Assembly: GCF_014652475.1 (NCBI RefSeq)
Contig: NZ_BMYW01000004.1
Location: 229,727 to 293,726, forward strand
Length of the DNA: 64,000 bases
Origin: Vogesella alkaliphila
GTDB taxonomy: Bacteria > Pseudomonadota > Gammaproteobacteria > Burkholderiales > Chromobacteriaceae
Reading direction: 5' to 3'
Shown here one piece after another: positions 18,017 to 27,360 of the stretch; position 1 is the first letter of the stretch; every line of letters begins with the position of its first letter. A program made the position numbers and the translations under genes. The notes under the pieces were generated by a model. That model was given only the letters and a program-made list of their open reading frames with translations. It was not told the DNA's origin and ran no database searches.

Positions 18017-18940
18017 ATGTCACATCCCGCCATGAGGCTCTCGCTCGGGCCGCTGCAGTACTTCTGGTATCGCGACCAGGTCATGGAGTTTTACGCCGAA
18101 GCCGCCGGCTGGCCGCTGGACATCATCTATCTGGGCGAAGTGGTCTGTTCGCGGCGCCAACAATTGCGCACCCGCGACTGGATCGCCCTCGCCGACGATC
18201 TTGCCGCCAGCGGCAAGGAGATCATCCTGTCCAGCCAGGTCCTGCTGGAGAGCGAAAGCGACCTCAAGCGCCTGCGCCAGCTGATCGAACACGGTGCCGT
18301 GCGGCTGGAGGCCAACGATCTGGGCGCGGTGCGCCTGCTGCACGAGCGCCAGCTGCCCTTCGTCGCCGGCCCGCACCTCAACATCTACAACCGCGACACC
18401 CTGCGCCTGTTCCAGCGACTGGGCGCCTACCGCTGGGTGTGCCCGCTGGAGTGCAGCGCCAGCCTGCTGCGCGACATCCTCGGCGACGAGGAAGACCTGC
18501 CACAGACCGAGCTGTTTGCCTGGGGCCGGCTGCCGCTGGCCTACTCCGCGCGCTGCTTTACCGCCCGCCACTACCGGCTGAACAAGGACGACTGCCAGTT
18601 CAAGTGCCTGGAGCATCCGGAAGGCATGACCATGCACACCCAGGACGGCCAGCCCTTCCTCGCCATCAACGGTATCCAGACCCAGTCCGCGGCGCGGCAA
18701 TCGCTGCTGGCGCACTACCCGGCGCTGCAGCACAGCGGCGTCGACATCCTGCGCCTCAGCCCGCAGGCCGACAACATGGCCGCCATCGTGCAGCAGTTCC
18801 GTGACGTGCTGACCCAGCCGGCCACCGCGGCTGCTGCCGCAACCCGGCTGCAGTCGCTGTCCGCGATGCCGCTGGCCGACGGCTACTGGCGCGGCGAAGC
18901 CGGCATTGCCTACCAGGGAGACCACCATGCCTGTTCCTGA
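18017..18940 (+). CDS. ubiV: O2-independent ubiquinone hydroxylase subunit UbiV
   Basis: U32-family partner of UbiU, 307 residues. Candidate [4Fe-4S] ligands C44, C180, C193 and C197 lie with the spacing known from E. coli UbiV (one early Cys, then C-x12-C-x3-C). The sequence [18 protein letters not shown] and [20 protein letters not shown] are characteristic. The 3' end overlaps the ubiT start by 14 bases. Confidence 0.94.
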   Translation: MSHPAMRLSLGPLQYFWYRDQVMEFYAEAAGWPLDIIYLGEVVCSRRQQLRTRDWIALADDLAASGKEIILSSQVLLESESDLKRLRQLIEHGAVRLEANDLGAVRLLHERQLPFVAGPHLNIYNRDTLRLFQRLGAYRWVCPLECSASLLRDILGDEEDLPQTELFAWGRLPLAYSARCFTARHYRLNKDDCQFKCLEHPEGMTMHTQDGQPFLAINGIQTQSAARQSLLAHYPALQHSGVDILRLSPQADNMAAIVQQFRDVLTQPATAAAAATRLQSLSAMPLADGYWRGEAGIAYQGDHHACS

Positions 18941-19361
18941 ATTTACCCTGCCACCCTTCGGCCGCCGCTGGCTGCAACGCCTGCCGGCGACGCCGCCGGC
19001 GTGGCTGCTGGTGCACAGCCTCAACCAGCTGCAGAAGCGGCAGGTGCTGGCCGCCGACATGAGCCTGCTCAGCGGCAAGACCTTCGCCGTGGAGATCTGC
19101 GACGCCGGCCTGACGCTGACCTTCCGTGCCGATGACGAGCGCTTCCACACCGGCAGCAGCGGCGACGCGCCCGACCTGCGGCTGGCCGCCAATCTGGCCG
19201 ACTTCCTGCGGCTGATGCTGCGCGAGGAAGACCCGGACACGCTGTTCTTCTCGCGCCGGCTGCGCATCGAGGGCGACACCGAGCTGGGGCTGATCGTGAA
19301 AAACCTGCTCGACAGCGTCGACTGGGACAGCACGCCGCTGCGCCGCTTCATGCAGCACTAG
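18927..19361 (+). CDS. ubiT: Ubiquinone biosynthesis accessory factor UbiT (SCP2 domain)
   Basis: A 144-residue SCP2 sterol-carrier-like lipid-binding protein, thought to hand hydrophobic quinone intermediates to the O2-independent enzymes. The SCP2 core is visible from [22 protein letters not shown] to [23 protein letters not shown]. The ATG at 18927 is preceded by AGGGAG and preferred over an in-frame start at 18906. It lies at the end of ubiUVT, before the DUS-like stem-loop at 19381. Confidence 0.92.
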   Translation: MPVPEFTLPPFGRRWLQRLPATPPAWLLVHSLNQLQKRQVLAADMSLLSGKTFAVEICDAGLTLTFRADDERFHTGSSGDAPDLRLAANLADFLRLMLREEDPDTLFFSRRLRIEGDTELGLIVKNLLDSVDWDSTPLRRFMQH

Positions 19362-19380
19362 CGCTGTAAACCCGCTATGG

Positions 19381-19426
19381 CAAAAGGTTGGCCGCAACGC
19401 CGCGCAGCGTTGCGGCCAACCTTTTG
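19381..19426. terminator. Bidirectional stem-loop built from two DUS-like words
   Basis: A perfect 20-base-pair stem (19381-19400 with 19407-19426) around the loop CGCGCA. Each arm contains an exact repeat word (19384-19397 and 19410-19423). The arms are bounded by AAAA and TTTT, so the structure looks like a rho-independent terminator on both strands, between ubiT (plus) and the converging HD-GYP gene (minus). Confidence 0.85.
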
Positions 19427-19448
19427 TCCGTTCGTCAGCCCTTCGCGA

Positions 19449-20558
19449 TTAGCGGATGTGCGGCAGCCCCTCGCCGCTGGCGATGCGCTGGTGCACCACG
19501 GCATTGAAGTGGCCGATCCAGCGCCGGTCGAACTGCGACTCGCAGGCGTTCAGCTCCGCCACCGCGCGCAGCAGCGATCGGGCCTGCTGGCGCTGGCTGT
19601 GCTTCAGGATCACCGCCTCGAACGCGTCGACGATCGCGATCAGCCGCGCGCCGTCGCAAATGCTGTCGCCGCCCAGTCCGGCCGGATAGCCCTTGCCGTC
19701 CAGCCGTTCGTGATGCTGGCGCACCATCAGCGCCGCCTCCTCCCAGCCCGCCATCCGCGCCAGCAGCTCGGCGCCCCACTGCGGGTGATGCACCAGCTGC
19801 GCCCGCTCCTCCTCGCTCAGCCGCCCCTGCTTCAGCCATAGCGCTTCCGGCAGGAACATCATGCCCAGATCGTGGAGGTAGATCGCCGCCTCCAGCTGCA
19901 GCGGGTTGACCGCGAAACCCGCCGCCTCGTTGCAGGCGCGCGCCAATAGCAGGTTGCGCTCGGTACGCCCCTGGAACAGCAGCGAACGCTGCTCGAACTG
20001 CATCGCCAGCTGGTGGAACAGGCGCAGGTCGTCGCGCTGGCTGGCGCTGAGCGCGGCGGCCTCGGCGTCGGCCTGATACGGCACCACCGGCTTGTAACCG
20101 GTCACCGTCTCGATCAGATGCGCGATGGCGCCGTCCAGCGCCGCCGGAGGCGTTTGCGCGACCTGCGCCAGCTCGTGACACAGCAGGTGGAAGTCGGCCA
20201 GCATCGCCTCGCTGTGCAGCTCCAGCGTCTGCATCAGCAACTCCAGCCGGTCCAGCGCCAGGAACAGCACCTGCTCGATGTTGTAGCTGAACAGCAGCTC
20301 GCCGCTGCGCACCCGTACCAGCACTTCCTCCATGCCGTGCAGCAGGGGCGCCACGAAGCCCAGCCGGCACAGCCCGGCGTCGCCCTTGATGGTGTGCAGC
20401 AGGCGCATCAGTTCGCCCAGCAGCGCACTGTCGCCTGGCTTTTGCCGCAGCGCGCTCAGCAGATGGGCGATCCGCGGCGCATAGTCTTCCAGCGCATTCT
20501 GGAAATCGGTAAAGCTTTCTTCGTCTTCGATGCGGTAATACGCAGGTAAATTGGCCAC
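19449..20558 (-). CDS. HPt and HD-GYP domain protein, probable c-di-GMP phosphodiesterase
   Basis: A 369-residue two-domain signalling protein. Residues 15-110 form a histidine phosphotransfer domain with His55 in LLHTIKGDAGL. The C-terminal part (from about residue 195) is an HD-GYP domain with the YLHDLGMM metal pair (H229, D230), HHPQWGAELL and HHERLDGKGYP (282-292), the residues expected for cyclic-di-GMP hydrolysis. No receiver or membrane domain is present. The start is a GTG at 20558, preceded by GGAG at a good distance, and the frame upstream of it has no such signal. A phosphorelay from an unknown sensor kinase probably controls the phosphodiesterase. Confidence 0.85.
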   Translation of the reverse strand: MANLPAYYRIEDEESFTDFQNALEDYAPRIAHLLSALRQKPGDSALLGELMRLLHTIKGDAGLCRLGFVAPLLHGMEEVLVRVRSGELLFSYNIEQVLFLALDRLELLMQTLELHSEAMLADFHLLCHELAQVAQTPPAALDGAIAHLIETVTGYKPVVPYQADAEAAALSASQRDDLRLFHQLAMQFEQRSLLFQGRTERNLLLARACNEAAGFAVNPLQLEAAIYLHDLGMMFLPEALWLKQGRLSEEERAQLVHHPQWGAELLARMAGWEEAALMVRQHHERLDGKGYPAGLGGDSICDGARLIAIVDAFEAVILKHSQRQQARSLLRAVAELNACESQFDRRWIGHFNAVVHQRIASGEGLPHIR

Positions 20559-20889
20559 GCCACGTCTCCGGAGAATGTCGGGTCTAGTCTGTCTTATCGA
20601 TGCTGTATAGCCAATGACAACGCAATGTGCCACAGCCGGCGGCAACGCGCCGCCAAAGCTTGACCAGACGCAATGATTGCCGCCTTCCGCCCAGGATTTC
20701 CGACAATTTTCTCCCCGCACGCCAAAAAACACTTGCCGAGGACGACACCAACAGGCAGACTGCGTTCTGCAGTTTTTCAAGATGTGATCTGTCAGTTGTT
20801 GTAGTGGCCCTGCCCGTACCACAGTTTGTCATTTCTCTTGATTGACATGCGCTTTTCTCAATTTACCTATTCTCCAAAGGGAACAGAAC
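20559..20889. other. 331-base divergent region before the cold shock gene
   Basis: No open frame of note. The right half is AT-rich compared with the window and contains TTGACA at 20842-20847 without a clear -10 at standard distance. Cold shock genes often have long structured leaders and this one may too. The left part should hold the promoter of the HPt/HD-GYP gene, but I cannot point to it. Confidence 0.4.
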
Positions 20890-21093
20890 ATGGCAACCGG
20901 TACCGTTAAATGGTTTAACGACTCCAAGGGCTTCGGCTTCATCACTCCTGACAACGGCGGCGACGACGTTTTCGCTCACTTCTCCCAGATCAACTCCAAA
21001 GGCTTCCGCACCCTGGCTGAAAACCAGCGCGTAAGCTTCGACATCGTTGACGGCCCTAAGGGCAAGCAAGCTTCCAACATCCAGCCAGAGTAA
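20890..21093 (+). CDS. Cold shock protein, CspA family
   Basis: A 67-residue single-strand nucleic-acid-binding OB-fold protein with RNP1 (KGFGFI) and RNP2 (DVFAHF) motifs in [18 protein letters not shown] and [11 protein letters not shown]. It acts as an RNA chaperone or antiterminator. The codon use is less GC-rich at third positions than its neighbours, which is usual for highly expressed cold shock genes. Monocistronic with its own terminator. Confidence 0.96.
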   Translation: MATGTVKWFNDSKGFGFITPDNGGDDVFAHFSQINSKGFRTLAENQRVSFDIVDGPKGKQASNIQPE

Positions 21094-21120
21094 TTCTGCC
21101 GCTGGCTGTACGAAAGCCTA

Positions 21121-21149
21121 AAAAAACCCGGATCATGTCCGGGTTTTTT
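21121..21149 (+). terminator. Rho-independent terminator of the cold shock gene
   Basis: CCCGGA (21127-21132) pairs with TCCGGG (21138-21143). A run of six A precedes and six T follow, so it could work on both strands. Confidence 0.9.
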
Positions 21150-21177
21150 GTTTTGTTACCCCGTGCAAGGCACCGCC

Positions 21178-21744
21178 ATGAACACCACCGACCAAGACGC
21201 CATTCTCGATGCAACCCGCCGTTGGCTGGAAAACGCCGTCATCGGGCTGAACCTGTGCCCGTTTGCCAAGTCGGTCTACGTCAAGAACCAGGTGCGCATC
21301 ATCGTCAGCGAAGCACGCGATCCGGCCACCCTGCTGGAACAGCTGATGCTGGAGTTGCGCCTGCTGCAGGAAACCGATCCGCAGGAAACCGACACCACCC
21401 TGCTGGTGCACCCGTACACGCTGCAGCGCTTCCTCGATTTCAACGATTTCCTCGAAATTGTCGATGCCGCGGTGGCCGACATGGGGCTGGAAGGCGAAAT
21501 CCAGGTGGCCAGCTTCCACCCGAAATTCCAGTTTGCCGACACCACCGTCAACGATATCGGCAACTTCACCAACCGCTCGCCCTACCCGACCCTGCACCTG
21601 ATCCGCGAAAGCAGCATCGCGCGCGCAGTCGAGGCCTTTCCGGAGGCGGAGGCGATCTTCGAGCGCAATATCGAGGTGCTGGAAGAGCTGGGTCACGCCG
21701 GCTGGGCGGCGCTGGATGTCGGCCCGGAACGCAACAAGCGATAA
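21178..21744 (+). CDS. DUF1415 family protein
   Basis: A 188-residue conserved protein of the DUF1415 family, without known activity. Typical stretches are RRWLENAVIGLNLCPFAKSV near the N-terminus, VHPYTLQRFLDFNDFL and ASFHPKFQFAD. The cysteine in NLCPFAK and the His residues are conserved in the family. The ATG at 21178 follows the cold shock terminator by 28 bases. It converges on an acyltransferase gene and is followed by a terminator. Confidence 0.9.
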   Translation: MNTTDQDAILDATRRWLENAVIGLNLCPFAKSVYVKNQVRIIVSEARDPATLLEQLMLELRLLQETDPQETDTTLLVHPYTLQRFLDFNDFLEIVDAAVADMGLEGEIQVASFHPKFQFADTTVNDIGNFTNRSPYPTLHLIRESSIARAVEAFPEAEAIFERNIEVLEELGHAGWAALDVGPERNKR

Positions 21745-21773
21745 AAAAACATCACGCCTGGCGTGATGTTTTT
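21743..21773. terminator. Bidirectional terminator between DUF1415 and acyltransferase genes
   Basis: AACATCACGC (21748-21757) and GCGTGATGTT (21761-21770) form a 10-base-pair stem with a CTG loop, preceded by an A-run and followed by TTTTT, suited to both converging genes. Confidence 0.88.
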
Positions 21774-21798
21774 CATTACCGGCTGGCCGTGGCGCCGC

Positions 21799-22374
21799 TT
21801 ACTGCTTGTGCGGGTGCCTGCCGGTGATGTCGCGGTAAAAGGCGCGGATCTGCGGCATGTCCGCCGCGATATCGCCGCTGGGCTGATACAGCGCCAGGAT
21901 ACCGCCACGCTTGCGGGGATAATCGAGATACGCCAGCGCAATCGGCACGCCGGCGCCCTGTGCGATGTAATAGAAACCGCTCTTCCACTCCGTCACCCGG
22001 CCACGGGTGCCCTCCGGCGGCACCGCCAGCACCAGCGCGTCACGCTGGCGGAACTCGGCCACCATCTGCTCCACCAGCGAGTTGTTCTGGCGACGGTCAA
22101 CCGCGACGCCACCCAGCCAGCGCATCAGCGGCCCGAACGGCCCGCTGAACAGGGTGTGCTTGCCCATCCAGTAGATACGGGCACGGGCGGCAAAGCAGAA
22201 CATCAGGGTGAGCGGAAAATCCCAGTTGCTGGTGTGCGGCGCACCGATCAGCACGTACTTCTGCAGGCGGGGGAAATCGCCGTCCAGCCGCCAGCCGAGC
22301 AGACGCAGCGTGGCAACGGAAAACCAGCGACAAAGGGTACGCACGACCGGCGTATCGAAAATGGTGTAGTGCAT
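21799..22374 (-). CDS. Lysophospholipid acyltransferase family protein (PlsC-like)
   Basis: A 191-residue acyltransferase with the catalytic HX4D motif as HTSNWDF (near residue 47) and the acceptor-binding EGTR (near residue 121). It probably transfers an acyl group to a lysophospholipid or related acceptor at the inner membrane. It is shorter than typical PlsC (about 240) and belongs to the compact family with GAPHTSNWD. The ATG at 22374 is used, since a longer frame would need a TTG start. Confidence 0.82.
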   Translation of the reverse strand: MHYTIFDTPVVRTLCRWFSVATLRLLGWRLDGDFPRLQKYVLIGAPHTSNWDFPLTLMFCFAARARIYWMGKHTLFSGPFGPLMRWLGGVAVDRRQNNSLVEQMVAEFRQRDALVLAVPPEGTRGRVTEWKSGFYYIAQGAGVPIALAYLDYPRKRGGILALYQPSGDIAADMPQIRAFYRDITGRHPHKQ

Positions 22375-22489
22375 GCAACGCCCCAAAGGCGATAACCGCA
22401 GGGGCTAGCGCAATCCGATCAGCTTGCCGGCCACCAGGGTGGCCGGCGCAAAGAGGGCGAGAGTGTACACCATGTGCCGCAGCGCGGGC

Positions 22490-22972
22490 TTAATGCGGCG
22501 GCAGCTGTCCGGTCACGATCAGCTTGATGATGCGCTCGGCGGTGTCCATGTCCGCCTGCTGGTACGCCGACTTGACGTAGGGCAGCAGCCGCGCCAGTTC
22601 CGCCTCGCTGGCATTCGCGACCAGTGCCGACATGTCGTAGATGAAGCGCACGAACAGCACACCCGGCTCCGGCTCCTCGATGCGCATGATGCGCGAGCCG
22701 CCCGGATGCAGCTCCGAGGCCTGGGCGTGGTAGCGCACCTCCTGCTCCGCCTCCAGCTCGATACGCTCGTGCACGATCAGGGTGCCGAAGGCGATTTCAC
22801 GCTGCCAGACGCTACCCTCGCGCGACACGATGCGCGCACTGGTGATGTTTTCGTCGAACTGCATCGGCAACTCGGCGCGCAGCACCAGCCCCTGCCACAG
22901 CTGCTGCCGGGTCAGCATCGGCGCCTGGCTGCTATCGGCGGGAGAGATGCGAATCAAATGTTCAAACTGCAT
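22490..22972 (-). CDS. DUF1857 / SRPBCC-fold (AtaL-like) protein
   Basis: A 160-residue protein beginning MQFEHLIRISPADSSQAPMLTRQQLWQGLVLRAE. It resembles DUF1857/AtaL-like members of the SRPBCC (START/Bet v1) hydrophobic-ligand-binding superfamily, with a predicted beta-rich middle and a C-terminal helix ending AERIIKLIV. The ligand and role are unknown. The ATG at 22972 fits the family start. The open frame continues upstream into non-coding AT-rich DNA. It is 115 bases upstream of the acyltransferase gene on the same strand. Confidence 0.75.
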   Translation of the reverse strand: MQFEHLIRISPADSSQAPMLTRQQLWQGLVLRAELPMQFDENITSARIVSREGSVWQREIAFGTLIVHERIELEAEQEVRYHAQASELHPGGSRIMRIEEPEPGVLFVRFIYDMSALVANASEAELARLLPYVKSAYQQADMDTAERIIKLIVTGQLPPH

Positions 22973-23311
22973 GACAACAATCCTCACAGTGGCGGTTTCG
23001 CCGGTGATGTTCCGATGCCGGTTATTGTAGCTTGGTTGCAATTTTGCAACACAAAAAGCCGGCACTCACAGCATTTTTTAATCAAACAACACCGCAGCTT
23101 AAAGCCATTAATCACACATTATTAAGCAACAACGATAACGCCATTAATCAAAGATTAAGACATGCTCTAATTGCATACGCTATGCCATAACAGAGCATGC
23201 CCATAAGGCCATGCCGTGGCGCCGCCAAGCGGCCGGCAAGCACAGCGGCCGGCCATACGGTACAGAAGATCAACCCCACACCAACATCGAGACTCGGGTT
23301 CGCTTCTTCCC
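22973..23311. other. 339-base AT-rich divergent region with three TTAATCA repeats
   Basis: The centre (about 23038-23180) is far more AT-rich than the rest of the window. TTAATCA recurs at 23078, 23108 and 23144 (30 and 36 bases apart), and GATTAAG follows at 23153. It separates the DUF1857 gene (minus) from an unknown gene (plus) and looks like a regulated divergent promoter region. No RNA gene recognised. Confidence 0.45.
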
Positions 23312-24193
23312 ATGATTGCACCACTACAAAAAGCGTCGTACCTCGGCAATGCCAGCGTCAGCCAGTTCGTGACCCAGCTGGCCGACTGGCTGGATGGCGA
23401 GGCGTTTGGCGAACACCAGTTCTACATCCGCGACAAGATCCTGCCGGACGGCTACGACCGCGCCTTCCGTGCCGACACCCTGCAGCAGGCCTTCCAGCGT
23501 TTTTACTGGAATGGCCGCCACTACGACCAGCATCTGGCGATCCAGCAGTCCTTGCGCGAACGGCTGACCCTGGCGCTGAGCCAGCAGCACGACGCACTGG
23601 TCGACATCATCGACGACACGCTGCTGTGGGCCTCCGGCGGCAAGGTGATCAAGCTCTACACCCTGAACCGCGACTGGGCCCGCAGCCATGCGGCCAACCT
23701 TGCCACCAAGCTGCAGCGCAGCCTCGCCATCTTCGCCAGCGACACACCGGATTGCAGCGCCTTCGACGGCGAGCTGCGCATGAACGCCGGCTTCACCAAA
23801 GTGTACACCCTGGCCGCGCCGCGATTGCTGGCCTACGACGGCCGCACCGGCGCCGCCCTGGGTTATCTGGTGCGCCAGTTCTGCGAGAAAAACCGCCTGC
23901 TGCTGGACCCGAACCTGTGCTTCCCGTGGGCGCCAGGCGCGTCCACCATGAACCGCAACCCCAGCACCGAGCTGCTGCACTTCAAGCAGCTGGCCAACCG
24001 CAGCCGTTTCCACGCCGAGTGGAAAATCCGCGCCGGCTGGCTGCTGGGCGCCGCCTGTGACGCCGCCCGCAGCGACTGGTGCAAGGGTGACGCCGGCCTG
24101 CGCCGCGTCGAGGCCGCACTGTTCATGATCGGCTACGACATCCCGCTGGCCAAGAAGCCGGCCCGCGCCGGCCGTAGCCTGCTGGCCGTCTGA
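23312..24193 (+). CDS. Hypothetical protein
   Basis: A 293-residue protein I do not recognise. It starts MIAPLQKASYLGNASVSQFV, has no signal peptide or membrane helix, and is rich in aromatic and basic residues, with a Trp-containing motif CFPWAPGASTMNRNPSTELLH near residue 210. The C-terminus is basic (AKKPARAGRSLLAV). The ATG at 23312 has a weak ribosome binding site. Codon use matches the neighbours. An AT-rich, possibly regulated region precedes it and dgt follows about 100 bases later. One DUS-like copy lies inside. Confidence 0.72.
   Translation: MIAPLQKASYLGNASVSQFVTQLADWLDGEAFGEHQFYIRDKILPDGYDRAFRADTLQQAFQRFYWNGRHYDQHLAIQQSLRERLTLALSQQHDALVDIIDDTLLWASGGKVIKLYTLNRDWARSHAANLATKLQRSLAIFASDTPDCSAFDGELRMNAGFTKVYTLAAPRLLAYDGRTGAALGYLVRQFCEKNRLLLDPNLCFPWAPGASTMNRNPSTELLHFKQLANRSRFHAEWKIRAGWLLGAACDAARSDWCKGDAGLRRVEAALFMIGYDIPLAKKPARAGRSLLAV
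23688..23701 (+). repeat. DUS-like 14-mer, 13 of 14
   Basis: ATGCGGCCAACCTT inside the unknown gene at 23312, followed by G. Confidence 0.6.
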
Positions 24194-24289
24194 GGCCGCC
24201 CCGCCTGCGCGCCCTCCGCGTTTCTGGCATGATCAGGGCATGGCAAGCGCACGTTTGCCGTGCCTGTCGACCTCAAGGACCATGCCGCC

Positions 24290-25654
24290 GTGACTGATCA
24301 TGTAATGAACTGGGAAGCGCTGCTTTCCACCCGCCGTTTCAAACTGCAGGCCGGCAAGGTGCTGGCATCAACGCCCCCTGCCACGCTGGAGGCCACGGCG
24401 GGCCTGCGCAGCGACTTTCACATCGACCACGACCGGCTGGTATTCTCCAGCGCCTTCCGCCGCCTCGGGCGCAAGACCCAGGTGCACCCGCTGGCCAGCC
24501 ACGACCACACCCACAACCGCCTCACCCACAGCGTGGAAGTCGCCAGCGTTGGCCGCAGCCTCGGCAACCGCGTCGGCGCCATGATGCAGCACGCCGAGCT
24601 GCTGCCGGCCGGCTACACCCCGTTCGACATCGGCAGCGTGGTGCAGGTCGCCTGCCTGGCCCACGACATCGGCAACCCGCCGTTCGGTCATACCGGCGAA
24701 GACGCGCTGCGCGAATGGTTCCGCGACCCGCGTCACGCCCACCTGCTGCACGGCCTGTCCGCGGCGGAACAGGCCGACATCCGGACCTACGAGGGCAATG
24801 CCCATGGCCTGCGCATGGTCGCCAGCCTGGAGATGTACGGCAGCGAAGGCGGCATGCGGCTGACCTGTGCCGCGCTCGGCGCGCTGATCAAGTATCCGTG
24901 GACCTCGGACGCACCGCGGGCGCAGGCGCGTGGCAAGTTCAACATCTACCGCACCGAGCTGGCCTACTTCGAGCATGTCGCCGCCGAGCTGGGGCTGATC
25001 CGCAAGGGCGCGCACGAGTGGGCGCGCCACCCGCTGTCCTACCTGATGGAGGCCGCCGACGACATCTGCTACGCCATTCTCGACCTGGAAGACGCGGTGG
25101 AAATCGGCATTCTCGACGTGCGCGAATTCGAGGCGCTGTTCAGCCACTTCGGCGAAACCGAGCGCCTGTGGCACACCGACGATCCGCGCCAGAAGTGCGC
25201 GATGCTGCGCGGTATCGCCATCGGCCGCTGTGTCGCCGAAGTCGCCGAGAAGTTCATGGTGCACCAGGACACGCTGCTGCGCGGCAGCTTCCCCGGCAAG
25301 GACCTGATCGACGTCTGCGCGCCGCAGATCAAGGAAACCCTGCTCGCCGCCAAGCTACTTGCCAGCCACAAGGTGTACCGCCACCGCACCAAGCTGGTCA
25401 CCGAACTGGCGTCCTACCCCTGCATCGGCACCGTGCTGGACGTGCTGGTGCCGGCGATCCACACCCGGCTGACCGCGGGTGAAGACGCGCTCAGCGCCCG
25501 CCACCAGCTGGCGCTGAACCTGCTCCCCGCCCCGTTGCACCCGGAACAGGGCCTGTACCACGCCTACATGCAGGTGCTGGACTACGTCGGTGCCATGACC
25601 GACAACTATGCGGCCAACCTTGCCCGCGAGATCTCCGGCGTCGGCATCCTGTAA
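24290..25654 (+). CDS. dgt: Deoxyguanosinetriphosphate triphosphohydrolase
   Basis: HD-superfamily enzyme that cleaves dGTP (or other dNTPs) to the nucleoside and triphosphate. The roughly 454-residue protein shows [13 protein letters not shown], the first metal His in [33 protein letters not shown] with the HD pair, and the late [17 protein letters not shown]. Length fits the type 2/3 family. A GTG at 24290 with AAGGA 10 bases upstream is the preferred start. GTG at 24260 or ATG at 24305 are alternatives. A hairpin with a 14-base-pair stem follows the stop. Confidence 0.88.
   Translation: MTDHVMNWEALLSTRRFKLQAGKVLASTPPATLEATAGLRSDFHIDHDRLVFSSAFRRLGRKTQVHPLASHDHTHNRLTHSVEVASVGRSLGNRVGAMMQHAELLPAGYTPFDIGSVVQVACLAHDIGNPPFGHTGEDALREWFRDPRHAHLLHGLSAAEQADIRTYEGNAHGLRMVASLEMYGSEGGMRLTCAALGALIKYPWTSDAPRAQARGKFNIYRTELAYFEHVAAELGLIRKGAHEWARHPLSYLMEAADDICYAILDLEDAVEIGILDVREFEALFSHFGETERLWHTDDPRQKCAMLRGIAIGRCVAEVAEKFMVHQDTLLRGSFPGKDLIDVCAPQIKETLLAAKLLASHKVYRHRTKLVTELASYPCIGTVLDVLVPAIHTRLTAGEDALSARHQLALNLLPAPLHPEQGLYHAYMQVLDYVGAMTDNYAANLAREISGVGIL
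25608..25621 (+). repeat. DUS-like 14-mer, 13 of 14
   Basis: ATGCGGCCAACCTT near the 3' end of dgt, followed by G and read as A-A-N-L. Confidence 0.6.
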
Positions 25655-25662
25655 TCCCGCCC

Positions 25663-25693
25663 GTGCCGGCAGAACACGCTGTTCTGCCGGCAC
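25663..25693 (+). terminator. Strong hairpin after dgt
   Basis: GTGCCGGCAGAACA and TGTTCTGCCGGCAC make a perfect 14-base-pair stem with loop CGC, beginning 9 bases after the dgt stop. There is no T-run, so termination is likely but not typical. Confidence 0.55.
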
Positions 25694-25774
25694 CGCCCCG
25701 CGCAAGGGTTTACCCTCGCACACGGCGACCGGGCGCTGCGCCACAATGTTTGCCCCACCCTCGCGAGCCCACCC

Positions 25775-26650
25775 ATGTTCGAACGCATCCTTACCATCAT
25801 CCTGCCGGTACTGGTCATCGTGCTGATCGGCGGCGTGTACGCGCGCCGCGCGCGTCCGGACATGCGCGCCGCCAACAAGCTGAACATGGATGTCTGTGTG
25901 CCGCTCTTGGTGTTTTCCGCGCTGGCGGCCAAGGATTTCGATCTGCTGGCGCACTGGAAGCTGGTGCCGGCCGCGGCGCTGATCGTGCTGCTGTCCGGCG
26001 TGCTGAGCTGGCCGGTGGCGCGGCTATGCCGCATCGACCCGCGCACCCTGCTGCCGGCGATGATGTTCAACAACTGCGGCAACATGGGCCTGCCGCTGGC
26101 GCTGCTGGCCTTCGGTCAGCAGGGCTTCCAGGCCTTCGTGGTGCTGTTCATCGTCTCCAACCTGCTGCACTTCACCCTCGGCGCCTTCATTTTCAGCCAC
26201 CACACCAGCCTGGCCGGGCTGCGCCGCAACCCGATCGTGATCGCCACCCTGCTCGGTCTTGTCTTTGGCCTGAGCGGCATCACCCTGCCAGAGTGGCTGA
26301 TGGCCGGCATCAGGATGCTGGGCGAGATGACCATTCCGCTGATGCTGTTCGCGCTGGGCGTGCGCATGGTGGACGTCAGCCTTGCCGGCTGGCGCGTCGG
26401 CCTGCTCGGCGCCGTGCTGTGCCCGTTGACCGGCCTGGCCGGTGCCGCGCTGGCGATGCCGCTGCTGCAGCTGGCGCCGGAGCAGACCGCGCTGGTGGTG
26501 CTGTTCGGCGCGCTGCCACCGGCGGTGCTGAATTTCCTGATGGCCGAGCTGTACAAGCAGGAGCCGGAGCGCATGGCGTCCATCGTACTGATCGGCAACC
26601 TTGCCAGCCTGCTGTTTGTACCGTTAGGCTTGGCCTTTGCCTTGCGCTAG
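25775..26650 (+). CDS. AEC-family transporter (auxin efflux carrier-like)
   Basis: A 291-residue integral membrane protein with about ten hydrophobic helices in two groups, the fold of the auxin efflux carrier / bile acid-sodium symporter superfamily. Characteristic stretches are [36 protein letters not shown] (the discontinuous helix) and [14 protein letters not shown]. The substrate is unknown (small organic acids or amino acids in studied homologues). The histidine phosphatase gene starts 13 bases after it. Confidence 0.87.
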   Translation: MFERILTIILPVLVIVLIGGVYARRARPDMRAANKLNMDVCVPLLVFSALAAKDFDLLAHWKLVPAAALIVLLSGVLSWPVARLCRIDPRTLLPAMMFNNCGNMGLPLALLAFGQQGFQAFVVLFIVSNLLHFTLGAFIFSHHTSLAGLRRNPIVIATLLGLVFGLSGITLPEWLMAGIRMLGEMTIPLMLFALGVRMVDVSLAGWRVGLLGAVLCPLTGLAGAALAMPLLQLAPEQTALVVLFGALPPAVLNFLMAELYKQEPERMASIVLIGNLASLLFVPLGLAFALR

Positions 26651-26662
26651 AGTGCCACCGAC

Positions 26663-27298
26663 ATGACCGTTACCCGCATCTGCCTGGTTCGTCACGGCGA
26701 AACCGACTGGAACGCCGAGCGGCGCCTGCAAGGCCAGCTGGATATCCCGCTCAACGGCAACGGCAGGCAGCAGGCAGACCGTCTCGCCGCCGCCCTCAAG
26801 CGGGCGGCCCACCCGTTTGCCGCGCTGTACAGCAGCGACCTGCAACGCGCCGCCAGCACCGCGGCGCCGATCGCACAGCAGCTGGGACTGGCGGTCACCG
26901 CCCTGCCGGCGCTGCGCGAGCGCCACTTCGGCGCCTTGCAGGGCGTGACCCTTGCCGATGGTCCGCAACAGCAGCCGCATGCCTGGCACGGCTACAGCCA
27001 GCGCGAGCCGGCACACGACCTGGGCGGCGGCGAAAGCCTGCTGGCGTTCTCGGCGCGCGTGCGCCACGCACTGGCGCGACTGGCGGTGGAGCACCTCGGC
27101 CAGAGCATCCTGCTGGTCTCCCACGGCGGGGTGCTGGACATGGCCTACCGCTTGGCCAGCGGCCAGCCGCTGACGGCGCAGCGCGCGGTGCCGATCCCCA
27201 ATGCCGCGCTCAACTGGCTGGGCGTCGATGCCGCGCAATGGTCTATCATCGAGTGGGCCGACCAGCGTCATCTGGCACAAACCCTGGACGAGCTGTAA
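26663..27298 (+). CDS. Histidine phosphatase family protein
   Basis: A 211-residue branch 1 histidine phosphatase (phosphoglycerate mutase/CobC/GpmB-like). The phosphorylated His lies in [19 protein letters not shown], the second RHF element in [12 protein letters not shown], and the distal catalytic His in [16 protein letters not shown]. The specific substrate cannot be read from the sequence. CobC is unlikely because no cobalamin genes are near. It follows the AEC transporter closely, so the two may be co-transcribed. Confidence 0.85.
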   Translation: MTVTRICLVRHGETDWNAERRLQGQLDIPLNGNGRQQADRLAAALKRAAHPFAALYSSDLQRAASTAAPIAQQLGLAVTALPALRERHFGALQGVTLADGPQQQPHAWHGYSQREPAHDLGGGESLLAFSARVRHALARLAVEHLGQSILLVSHGGVLDMAYRLASGQPLTAQRAVPIPNAALNWLGVDAAQWSIIEWADQRHLAQTLDEL

Positions 27299-27334
27299 GA
27301 AAACCACTTCCGGCGCGACTATCTGCCAGCGCCC

Positions 27335-27348
27335 AAGGTTGGCCGCAA
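27335..27348 (-). repeat. DUS-like 14-mer, exact, at the msrB ribosome binding site
   Basis: AAGGTTGGCCGCAA on the plus strand. Its last two bases lead straight into AGGAG, the msrB Shine-Dalgarno sequence, 12 bases before the start codon. Confidence 0.75.
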
Positions 27349-27360
27349 AGGAGATGCATC

